From an uncultured Aquimarina sp. (GTDB taxonomy: Bacteria > Bacteroidota > Bacteroidia > Flavobacteriales > Flavobacteriaceae): a stretch of DNA of 64,000 nt. Below the pieces are notes generated by a model. The model ran no database searches. It was not told where the DNA came from and was given only the letters and a program-made list of their open reading frames with translations. Location: NCBI RefSeq assembly GCF_947492405.1, contig NZ_CANLMP010000002.1:1116001-1180000 (forward strand). The letters run 5' to 3'. Below, piece after piece: positions 56,496-64,000 of the stretch. Position 1 is the stretch's first letter, and every line of letters starts with the position of its first letter. Made by a program: the position numbers and the translations under genes.

Positions 56496-58082
56496 TCAAA
56501 CTTTTTTTATCTCAATATTCATAATATCATCAACTTCCTGTTGGAATACCTTTTGATTAAAATAATACAACATCACCATTTCTAAGACTTTAAAATAACT
56601 TATCTTCTCTTGGGCATATGTAGCTTCTATTGCACGGTCAAAATCTTGATCTTTTATATCATAATCTTTCATATTAAACTTTATGGCATGTGCCGAAATA
56701 CCAGGAAACATAGCTATTAGCCTTTTAGAATATTTATGATGCACATAGTATAAATCTTGTCTATCTAAAGTTTTCTTAAAAATTCCACTCAGTTCATAAA
56801 ATGTCAATGGGTTTTCGGTAGCGTAAAGTTGACCATCAAATCCTTTTGTTATTATAATCCCGCTAGTATCAATTTCAATTTGTTTTATATCGTGTTTTAC
56901 CGCTTCAATTTTTATCCAACCTCTTAAAAAATTTATATTGGAACTTATCGTATTTGTCATAAAAACAGATATGATGAAAACAAAAATTCCTTTACTTATA
57001 AATTGATGGAAAACAACTACTACAGAATACACCAAAAAAGCTAAACCAATACACAATAAAATTTGATGCCTAGTATCATATACATAATAACGTGGTAGTT
57101 TATTTACTACTATGTAAGGAAATGCACCTACAAAAAATAGTAAGATACCAAATATTGCATATTGCCAACTTTTCCTTTCTAACTCAAACTTGAATGAAAT
57201 TTTTCTCAATATAAATACAGAAACAACTAAACAAAAAAGAAATATAACTATACTAAAGGTCATATCATATTCAAAAACGGATATGAATTCATTATAGATA
57301 CCTATAATATTATCTTCGGCAATTTTTTTGATTTGAATTGGCCATTGAGTTAGGGAAAAATTAATTTTATTATACCCAGATGCAGCGTACAAACCTTTAA
57401 CTGGGAAAATCATTTTTTTTACTCCCCAAAAAACAAAGGGTAACATAATTATTCCGCCACCCAATAAAATTTCTTTTCGACTATTCTCTTTTATTTTAAG
57501 AATCGAAAAATCATTTTTCCATAGCAAATAGAATACGGTCACGAACAGAAACATTGGTATTATAGAATTCAGAAAAAAACTAAAAAATACCAAAACAGCT
57601 CCAACTAATAATTTTTTCCAATCTTCAGAATCTGTTTGAGACGAAAAAATTAAATACAATCCAAAAGTAAACGAAAACAAAAACATTGTATGTGGCATAC
57701 ATATAATTAAGTTTTTTGTTTCAAAATATGGAGTCAACATTGCTAATAATGTGATTAACAAGGCAGAGGATTCCTTAAATTTAAAATGCTTCAAAATTTT
57801 AAAAACAAACACAAATACTCCAAACATAAAACCAAATGACATCCAATGGTATATTATTGGAGAGTAGAAACAATCATTCAAAAAATCATGAAAATATACC
57901 AAAAACCAAAAACCGTTTTCGCCAAACTGCTGTGATAGTCCTTCTTTTGGCATGTTCATAACGGTCCAATCATCCCAAATAATACCATTGCTGAACAACA
58001 TAAAGATGTTTGTTAGCAAATAAAATATTAATAGGTGAATATAGGATTCTTTATTTTCTGTGTTGAGGTACTTCTGTAACAT
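56496..58082 (-). CDS. Polytopic GT-C-like membrane protein in the legionaminic acid operon
   Basis: A 528-residue protein with about eleven transmembrane helices and a soluble C-terminal part (residues about 415-528). After the first helix the loop FSNGIIWDDWTVMNMP contains the acidic pair WDDW, which matches the catalytic Asp motif of GT-C transferases that use polyprenyl-linked donors; ETKNLIICMPH follows. It is not a known leg gene yet sits between legC and legH. A role in adding a side-branch sugar in the periplasm is possible, but no substrate can be assigned. Confidence 0.6.
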   Translation of the reverse strand: MLQKYLNTENKESYIHLLIFYLLTNIFMLFSNGIIWDDWTVMNMPKEGLSQQFGENGFWFLVYFHDFLNDCFYSPIIYHWMSFGFMFGVFVFVFKILKHFKFKESSALLITLLAMLTPYFETKNLIICMPHTMFLFSFTFGLYLIFSSQTDSEDWKKLLVGAVLVFFSFFLNSIIPMFLFVTVFYLLWKNDFSILKIKENSRKEILLGGGIIMLPFVFWGVKKMIFPVKGLYAASGYNKINFSLTQWPIQIKKIAEDNIIGIYNEFISVFEYDMTFSIVIFLFCLVVSVFILRKISFKFELERKSWQYAIFGILLFFVGAFPYIVVNKLPRYYVYDTRHQILLCIGLAFLVYSVVVVFHQFISKGIFVFIISVFMTNTISSNINFLRGWIKIEAVKHDIKQIEIDTSGIIITKGFDGQLYATENPLTFYELSGIFKKTLDRQDLYYVHHKYSKRLIAMFPGISAHAIKFNMKDYDIKDQDFDRAIEATYAQEKISYFKVLEMVMLYYFNQKVFQQEVDDIMNIEIKKV

Positions 58083-58203
58083 ATTTAACAGCTGATCGTT
58101 TTAATTCATGATATACTATTAACAAGATTTGTGGAGCAACCTCTATCTTATTTTCATAAGTAAACAGGTTATTTTATTACATATTCAGGACATTTAACAG
58201 TTA

Positions 58204-59343
58204 TTAAAGAATTGCACTACTAGGAATGTTTACTACACGTTCTTCAAACCATGTAGCATTTTCTAAGTTACCAGTTTGAGCATTTTTAAACATTGTTAAT
58301 TTATTCATTAATTTCCAAATTGGTCTTGTCATCACTCCGTTTTCATTAGTTTCCTTAAGGAATTCATCTCGCTCTTGGTTATTTTCTAATAGAATTGCAT
58401 TCAACCAGTAATTAGAGATTGTTTTATCTGGTTCCTCAATAAATTGCAATGACTTATCATTGAAAAACGCTTTGTACATCTCTGACAATATTCTTTTCTT
58501 TTCAAGTATTGAAGGTAACATCTCCATTTGAGCACAACCTAAAGCGGCATTGACATTTGGTAGACGATAATTATACCCTATCATATCATGCTCATAATCC
58601 CAAGGATGAGGTATTTTTGCTGTAGTAGTAATATGCTTAGTTTTTTGAGCAATTTTGTCATTGTTTGTAATGATCATTCCGCCACCTCCAGTTGTAATTG
58701 TTTTGTTCCCATTAAAACTAAAAGTTCCTATCAATCCAAAAGTTCCTGTATGCTTTCCTTTATAATAACTTCCTAATGACTCTGCTGCATCTTCTACTAC
58801 CTGTATATTATAGTTATTACAAACAGAGACAATCTCATCAATTTTGGCCGGAAGACCAAATGTATGCATTGGAACAACTGCTTTTATTTTTCTCTTGGTT
58901 ATTTTATTAATACATTCTCCATTTATTATTTCCGTATTATTTGATAAAAAATATTCTAATTTTTCGGGGGATAAGCCTAAAGTATCTTTATCAACATCTA
59001 CAAAAATAGGGTGGGCCCCTATATAACTAAGAGCATTTAGAGTTGCAATAAATGTTAATGGTTGTGTAATTACCTCATCATTTTGATTTACTCCTGCCAT
59101 CAATAATGCAATATGGAGTGCTGCAGTACCGTTTGAAGTAGCAATTGCATGTTTTGCACCTGTAAATTTTGCTACTTCTGCTTCAAATTGATCAACAAAT
59201 TTACCTACACTTGAAACAAATGTAGAATCAATACATTCATTTATATATTTTTTTTCGTTCCCTTTAAAAACCGGAGCATGTAAAGGGATGAAGTCCTTTG
59301 TCTTAAAAATTTCTTGAACAAAGGATATAAATTCTTGATACAT
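58204..59343 (-). CDS. legC: UDP/GDP-4-keto-6-deoxy sugar aminotransferase (LegC-like)
   Basis: A 379-residue PLP-dependent aminotransferase of the DegT/DnrJ/EryC1 family. ATSNGTAALHIALL near residue 70 and EDAAESLGSYYKGKHTG near residue 185 bind PLP. The Schiff-base lysine lies in SFNGNKTITTGGGG near residue 215. LegC converts the 4-keto sugar made by LegB into a 4-amino sugar using glutamate. The gene follows legB by four bases. It is followed by a 121-base gap before the membrane protein gene. Confidence 0.9.
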   Translation of the reverse strand: MYQEFISFVQEIFKTKDFIPLHAPVFKGNEKKYINECIDSTFVSSVGKFVDQFEAEVAKFTGAKHAIATSNGTAALHIALLMAGVNQNDEVITQPLTFIATLNALSYIGAHPIFVDVDKDTLGLSPEKLEYFLSNNTEIINGECINKITKRKIKAVVPMHTFGLPAKIDEIVSVCNNYNIQVVEDAAESLGSYYKGKHTGTFGLIGTFSFNGNKTITTGGGGMIITNNDKIAQKTKHITTTAKIPHPWDYEHDMIGYNYRLPNVNAALGCAQMEMLPSILEKKRILSEMYKAFFNDKSLQFIEEPDKTISNYWLNAILLENNQERDEFLKETNENGVMTRPIWKLMNKLTMFKNAQTGNLENATWFEERVVNIPSSAIL

Positions 59344-59347
59344 ATAT

Positions 59348-60535
59348 TTACATTTTACCGTCTAGGTATTTACCAGTTTCTTTATGTCCAAAATCAGGTA
59401 TCATAGTAAAAAACAGATCAACAATATCTTTTTTCTGCCATTTCCTGTTCCTCTTCAAAGTTTGAATTTCATCAGTGAAATTTTCTAATTTTTCACTATC
59501 ATAGTTCCGTTCATTTTTTATAATTCCAAGATTTTGAAACCTTTCCATATCTAATGCTTCTTTATCGGTAAAAAATTCTTCAAAATCTTTTTCTCCAGTG
59601 GTATCACTAGACGAGAATAAACAAGGCCATTTTCCTTGACTTGGCAGTGTTTTAATCATTTCTCTAGCTTCAACTTCATCTTTACATAGGTATGGTTCAT
59701 ATCCTAATCCTTCAAGATATTTTACGGCAATATCTGCAAAAGAAATTAAATGGAGGTTTTCACTTAATTTTGGAAAAAATATATCTCTATTATCTCCAAA
59801 AATACATGACATTAAACACAGTTCTCCAGACTCTTTAGGTATTACAAAGTATCTTTTGATATCATTTGGAGCTACCAAAGGCTGTTTCTTCTTTATTCTT
59901 TGGTCAAATCCATAAAGTAATGATCCATCTGAAAATGCTACATTAGCAAATCGAGCAGTAGAGATTTTAATATCTTTGCTTCTCCTCATCAAATACATCT
60001 CCATTATTCGCTTAGAAGCTCCCATCATATTTACGGGGTTCGCAGCTTTATCTGTAGATACACAGAAATATTTTTTAGTACCCTTAGCTATAGATTGGAG
60101 CAATGTTTTTTCGGTATTAAAAATATTTACATCGATCATTCTCATTAAAGTAAACGGGTCCTTTTCACTTCTTACATGTTTTAAAGCAGATAAGTTAAGT
60201 ACATAGTCATATTTACCATCCTCCTCAATAAAAGCATCGTACTCTATAGAGCCTATATCTAATGCAAAAGTTTTAAAATCCCCATCAATATATCCAAAAG
60301 AACTTCTTATATCTCTTACCAATTCTACTAGATTATTTTCACTAATATCTACAACATGTAATTTCTTAGGAGTTCTTTTGAAGATTTCCTTAGTAACAGC
60401 CTGTCCAATTGAACCCGCTCCTCCTAATACAAGGAAAGATGAAAATGAAACTATCTTTTCTAAATCATTTTCATGATTTTTAACATCGCTATCAAACAAT
60501 GCTTTTTCTCTTCCTATTAATCTAAGTTTATTCAT
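59348..60535 (-). CDS. legB: Nucleotide-sugar 4,6-dehydratase (LegB/PglF-like)
   Basis: A 395-residue extended SDR of the CapD/FlaA1 group. SSFLVLGGAGSIGQAVTKEI near residue 35 binds NAD, ALKHVRSEKDPF and STDKAANPVNMMGASK follow; the usual SDR tyrosine is replaced by methionine in MGASK, as in PglF, LegB and FlaA1. A C-terminal extension of about 80 residues is typical of the LegB group. It makes the 4-keto-6-deoxy sugar nucleotide, UDP- or, with PtmE present, GDP-linked. It follows the ligase-like gene by 12 bases. Confidence 0.88.
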   Translation of the reverse strand: MNKLRLIGREKALFDSDVKNHENDLEKIVSFSSFLVLGGAGSIGQAVTKEIFKRTPKKLHVVDISENNLVELVRDIRSSFGYIDGDFKTFALDIGSIEYDAFIEEDGKYDYVLNLSALKHVRSEKDPFTLMRMIDVNIFNTEKTLLQSIAKGTKKYFCVSTDKAANPVNMMGASKRIMEMYLMRRSKDIKISTARFANVAFSDGSLLYGFDQRIKKKQPLVAPNDIKRYFVIPKESGELCLMSCIFGDNRDIFFPKLSENLHLISFADIAVKYLEGLGYEPYLCKDEVEAREMIKTLPSQGKWPCLFSSSDTTGEKDFEEFFTDKEALDMERFQNLGIIKNERNYDSEKLENFTDEIQTLKRNRKWQKKDIVDLFFTMIPDFGHKETGKYLDGKM

Positions 60536-60547
60536 TTTTTCACTCTC

Positions 60548-61858
60548 TTAAATCATTTTTTTCATCTCTCTTACTATGCAGTTTTGAGGAGTTCTTGAAA
60601 TAGTCAAAAACAAACTCAAAAATAAAGCTATAAATGATATACCCATATATCTATTCATCATACTTTCGAAAAGAAAATTAAATAATATTAAACTCAAAAA
60701 ACCATATCCTATTAGTTTTTGATCAGTAGAACTGTTTTTTACTTTATTTACAAAAGATATTACTACTAAAACAAATAACAATAGACCAATTACTCCAATT
60801 TCAAGAATAAATTGAAAATATTGGTTATGTGCGTTAAACTTACGTTCCAAAGGCCATCGAAATCCTGGATATTTTTCTAATTTAGATCTATAATAACTAT
60901 TTAATGCTTTTTGCGAGTTTTTAATTCCATATCCCCATATAGGGTTTTTCTCAATTTCATTAATTGAAGCTATCCAAGGTCTTAGTCTTACCGCCGAGGC
61001 TGTTGGGCCATCAATTTTTAAATCACCAGAAACTATAGTTTGATACATAAACTTAGCTCTGTTGTTTAGGTTTATAACGCCTACAAAACCAATTGATGCT
61101 ATCAAAATAAATAATAACTTTGATTTCAGGTTTTTAACATTCATGAAGATTGTAAAAGCTATAACTAAAAAAAGGCTTAAAATTCCTGCTAAACTCCATG
61201 TCTGAATAATTCCAACAATAAGTATGCTAATAATTAATATTCTATGAGCTAGCTTTTTTTCTTTAAATCCGTTTAAAACAATTAACAAGGCAAAACAAAA
61301 ATATATCGAAAAATAGGACCTTTGAAAACCCGTAATAATAAAAGCAGTTCCTAATACTCTATTAGCATTATAATCAACAGCTTCTGTAAATTTCAATTTT
61401 TTATTTGGAATCTCCTTAATGAAATTAAATTCAACACCATCAAAAGAATTATAGAGAGCAGTAAACAAACATATTAAATAGCTAATTATACAGCCATAAA
61501 CAAACAACCTTAAAACTCTCTTTTTTAATGGCCAATCAGTATTAAAAAAGATAATTGGAAAAATTAATAGAGAAGCTTTCTTCTCAAACCAGTAGCTCTC
61601 AAAACTTAAACCATCTCTTGCATATGAAATTACATAAATTATATAAAGTAAAATCATGGGTAATGTAAGCTTAAGAAAACTCAAAAAATCACTTTTCTTA
61701 AACTCAAAAACAGAAACTATTCCAGTGAGTACTAACAATATCGTTGATATTTTTTGATTAACCGGAAAAGAAATTGCCAAACAACAAATCAAAAACTCTT
61801 TTAAAGTTCTAATCTCAAAAAAGTCTTTCTTAAAAAATATCAACGCGTTATTGAACAT
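60548..61858 (-). CDS. O-antigen ligase family membrane protein
   Basis: A 436-residue polytopic protein of about twelve helices with FNAHNQYFQFILEIGVIG near residue 345, the Wzy_C/WaaL signature. It is the third protein of this type in the window. Its position between wecC and legB puts it at the start of locus I. It may ligate the finished glycan to lipid A-core or another acceptor, or act as a second polymerase. Confidence 0.82.
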   Translation of the reverse strand: MFNNALIFFKKDFFEIRTLKEFLICCLAISFPVNQKISTILLVLTGIVSVFEFKKSDFLSFLKLTLPMILLYIIYVISYARDGLSFESYWFEKKASLLIFPIIFFNTDWPLKKRVLRLFVYGCIISYLICLFTALYNSFDGVEFNFIKEIPNKKLKFTEAVDYNANRVLGTAFIITGFQRSYFSIYFCFALLIVLNGFKEKKLAHRILIISILIVGIIQTWSLAGILSLFLVIAFTIFMNVKNLKSKLLFILIASIGFVGVINLNNRAKFMYQTIVSGDLKIDGPTASAVRLRPWIASINEIEKNPIWGYGIKNSQKALNSYYRSKLEKYPGFRWPLERKFNAHNQYFQFILEIGVIGLLLFVLVVISFVNKVKNSSTDQKLIGYGFLSLILFNFLFESMMNRYMGISFIALFLSLFLTISRTPQNCIVREMKKMI

Positions 61859-61935
61859 ATTTTCTGCTGAACATTATAAAAATTCAAAACTATTATTGAT
61901 TTCTTTCTATTAATTTGAACATCCTTAAAACCTAT

Positions 61936-63153
61936 CTATTTTTTAATAATTCCACAAAAATCCAATATCTCTTTTTCTTGAGGTATTTCTAGTTCTTTAA
62001 ACTCTTTATGTGCTACCAAAAACACTATAATATCAGCTTTGTCAATTGCTTCCTTATAATTAGTTAACTTAAACACTGTATGAGAGTCTATATTTGGTTC
62101 TACAATATAATATTCTTCATTATTAGCATTTTGTAATACTTTTTGAACAATATATTTTGCTGGAGATTCTCTCAAATCATCAATATTAGGTTTAAATGCT
62201 AGTCCCATTAAAGCAATACTTGGTTTTCTTCCTTGCTTAAGTTCAAACTCAAGTTTAATGGTTTTCACTTTCTCGGCGCACCAAAATGATTTATAATTAT
62301 TAATCTCTCTTGCTTTTCCAATAATTTGGGATTCCATAGGGTAGTCAGCTACAATGAAATAAGGATCTACAGCAATGCAATGTCCACCAACTCCGCATCC
62401 AGGCTGTAAAATATTTACTCTTGGGTGTTTGTTTGCTAATTCTATAAGCTCCCAAACATTTATTCCTGCTTTATCACAAATAAGCGATAACTCATTGGCG
62501 AATGCAATTTGTACATCTCTTGAAGAGTTCTCCACCAATTTACACATTTCAGCTGTTCTTGCATTTGTCTTATATAGGTCTCCTTTAATAAACTGACGAT
62601 AAAAATTTACTGCTTTATTGGTAGATTCATCATTTACTCCTCCTATAACCCTATCATTATATACTAGTTCATGCATAACATTGCCCGGTAATACACGCTC
62701 AGGGCAATAAGCTATATGTAATTCCCCTTTCAACTCTGGACGTTCTTGATATATAAGATCCATCATCTTCTCGGTAGTTCCAATAGGAGATGTAGATTCA
62801 ATAATATAAAGATCGCCTTTTTTTAATAATGGAATTATTGTTTTAGTTGCAGATTGAACAAAAGAGATGTCTGGCTCATTTTTTCCTTTAAAAGGCGTTG
62901 GTACTACAATCAGATACACATCAGCTTCTACTGGTACTATTGAAGCTCTTAAATACCCTTGTTTTACAGCATTATCAACTGCTTCATCTAGCTCAGGTTC
63001 AACAATGTGAATCTTTCCAGCATTAATAGTTTCTACAACTTTAGGATTAACATCAACCCCATGAACATGTATTTTATTCTTTGCTATTAAAGCAGAAGTT
63101 GGAAGACCAATATAGCCCAATCCGACCATTACCACACTAGATTTATTCTTCAT
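61936..63153 (-). CDS. wecC: UDP-N-acetyl-D-mannosamine dehydrogenase
   Basis: A 405-residue NAD-dependent dehydrogenase oxidising UDP-ManNAc to UDP-ManNAcA. GLGYIGLPTSALIA is the Rossmann motif, YCPERVLPGN and ILQPGCGVGGHCIAVDPYF (catalytic Cys) follow, and MGLAFKPNIDDLRESPA opens the C-terminal domain. I start at ATG 63153 rather than TTG 63159. It overlaps wecB by 11 bases, giving a translationally coupled epimerase-dehydrogenase pair. Confidence 0.93.
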   Translation of the reverse strand: MKNKSSVVMVGLGYIGLPTSALIAKNKIHVHGVDVNPKVVETINAGKIHIVEPELDEAVDNAVKQGYLRASIVPVEADVYLIVVPTPFKGKNEPDISFVQSATKTIIPLLKKGDLYIIESTSPIGTTEKMMDLIYQERPELKGELHIAYCPERVLPGNVMHELVYNDRVIGGVNDESTNKAVNFYRQFIKGDLYKTNARTAEMCKLVENSSRDVQIAFANELSLICDKAGINVWELIELANKHPRVNILQPGCGVGGHCIAVDPYFIVADYPMESQIIGKAREINNYKSFWCAEKVKTIKLEFELKQGRKPSIALMGLAFKPNIDDLRESPAKYIVQKVLQNANNEEYYIVEPNIDSHTVFKLTNYKEAIDKADIIVFLVAHKEFKELEIPQEKEILDFCGIIKK

Positions 63154-64000
63154 TCTCAATATTTTGAATATACTCTACTATTCTTTGACAAGCTTTACCA
63201 TCTCCATATGGATTATGTAATTTACTCATATCTTCATAAGAGTTTTTATCATTTAAAAGTTTTTCAGCTTGCAAAACTATTTTATCTTTATTTGTACCAA
63301 CCAAAATTACTGTGCCTGCATCTACAGCTTCAGGTCGTTCAGTCGTATTTCTCATAACTAAAACAGGTTTTCCTAAACTAGGAGCTTCTTCCTGAACTCC
63401 ACCACTATCTGTTATAATCAAATAAGATTGATTCATTAACCATACAAATGCTGGATACGAAAGTGGAGCAATTAAATTAATATTACTTATCTCATTCAAT
63501 AGCTCGTATACGGGTTTTTGCACGTTAGGATTCAAATGTACAGGATAAATAATTTGAACATCTGTATTATCGGTAGCTATTTGTTTTAATGCCTCACAAA
63601 TATTGATAAACCCTTGTCCATGATTTTCCCTTCTATGCCCGGTAACAAGTATTAATTTCTTATTTACATTAATTGTTTTTTTCAATTTTTCAATTTCAAT
63701 ATCTATAAATTGACTAGCCTCTACTTTGTGAACACTAAACTGTAATGCATCAATAACAGTATTTCCTGTTATTAGTATAGAATTGGCGGATTTATTTTCA
63801 TCAATAAGATTCTGTCTAGAGGTTTTAGTTGGAGAAAAATGAATATCAGAAACTATTCCGGTCACACTTCTATTCATTTCTTCAGGAAATGGTGATTTCA
63901 TATTAAAAGTTCTCAACCCTGCTTCTACATGGCAAACTTTCGCTCCAGAATAAAAAGCCGCTATACTAGATGCCATTGTAGTAGTAGTATCACCGTGAAC
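63143..64000 (-). CDS. wecB: UDP-N-acetylglucosamine 2-epimerase, non-hydrolysing (5' end beyond window)
   Basis: 285 residues of the C-terminal part are visible; the frame continues through the right edge (VHGDTTTTMASSIAAFY), so the ATG at 63976 is internal. Family members are about 375 residues. Recognisable motifs are CHVEAGLRTFNMKSPFPEEMNR, HFSPTKTSRQNL, TGNTVIDAL, TGHRRENHG (His of the active site) and TDSGGVQEEAPSLGKPVLVMR. The enzyme interconverts UDP-GlcNAc and UDP-ManNAc, feeding wecC. The real first gene of the locus lies outside the window. Confidence 0.93.
   Translation of the reverse strand, partial: VHGDTTTTMASSIAAFYSGAKVCHVEAGLRTFNMKSPFPEEMNRSVTGIVSDIHFSPTKTSRQNLIDENKSANSILITGNTVIDALQFSVHKVEASQFIDIEIEKLKKTINVNKKLILVTGHRRENHGQGFINICEALKQIATDNTDVQIIYPVHLNPNVQKPVYELLNEISNINLIAPLSYPAFVWLMNQSYLIITDSGGVQEEAPSLGKPVLVMRNTTERPEAVDAGTVILVGTNKDKIVLQAEKLLNDKNSYEDMSKLHNPYGDGKACQRIVEYIQNIENEE

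Noticed and set aside
56124..56585. 153-residue plus-strand open frame
   Set aside because: Antisense shadow of legH and the 3' end of the GT-C-like gene, with no recognisable motif.
1..64000. tRNA, rRNA, CRISPR arrays, insertion sequences, phage genes
   Set aside because: None of their hallmarks (cloverleaf ends, regular direct repeats, transposase or integrase motifs) were seen on either strand.

Overview
The window is an AT-rich (roughly one-third GC by eye), tightly packed bacterial chromosome segment from a member of the Bacteroidota, most likely a marine flavobacterium (Flavobacteriaceae). Supporting signs are a SprE/PorW-type lipoprotein of the type IX secretion system, the small flavobacterial DUF6341 and DUF6427 proteins next to purD, DUF4254 next to a family 9 glycosyltransferase, and promoter-like TAnnTTTG elements. 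An Aquimarina-like genus is a guess only. No rRNA, tRNA, CRISPR array, insertion sequence or prophage gene was recognised.

Left part (1-15.1 kb), mixed housekeeping and accessory genes: partial sprE/porW, a two-TM DUF3592-type protein, an ABC ATPase with its DUF5687 membrane partner, a PaaE-like flavin/[2Fe-2S] reductase, a CPBP membrane protease, a membrane-anchored AraC-type regulator, a family 9 glycosyltransferase with DUF4254, an adenine DNA methyltransferase with a frameshifted putative restriction endonuclease upstream, DUF6427, DUF6341 and purD.

Right part (15.2-64 kb, all on the minus strand, transcribed right to left) is about 49 kb of surface-polysaccharide genes, most separated by a few bases or overlapping. 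It looks like two adjacent loci. Locus I (64.0 to 35.8 kb) holds wecB-wecC (UDP-ManNAc/ManNAcA); an almost complete GDP-linked legionaminic-acid-type set (legB, legC, legH, legI, legG, ptmE, legF, ptmF, ptmA) with an extra GNAT acyltransferase and a PIG-L deacetylase; a polymerase and a flippase; two sugar oxidoreductases; a formyltransferase; a heparinase II/III-like protein; a NodB-like deacetylase; a WbuB-type transferase; and a WecA/TagO-type initiating transferase. Locus II (35.6 to 15.2 kb) starts with a second nonulosonic-acid module (short NeuB-like synthase without SAF domain, CMP-sugar synthetase fused to a KdsC-like phosphatase, a putative sialyltransferase-like GT). It continues with a flippase, transferases, a FkbM methyltransferase, polymerase/ligase proteins, gmd-rmd (GDP-D-rhamnose), two polyprenyl glycosylphosphotransferases flanking ugd-uxs (UDP-GlcA, UDP-Xyl), and ends with a ligase-like protein.

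Together the region predicts one or more Wzx/Wzy-dependent glycans (O-antigen, capsule or T9SS-linked A-LPS-like) carrying two different nonulosonic acids plus D-rhamnose, ManNAcA, xylose/glucuronate and an N-formylated sugar. The most striking points are the two distinct NulO pathways in one region, the deacetylase/acyltransferase pair inside the legionaminic-type operon, and the frameshifted restriction gene beside an intact methyltransferase.
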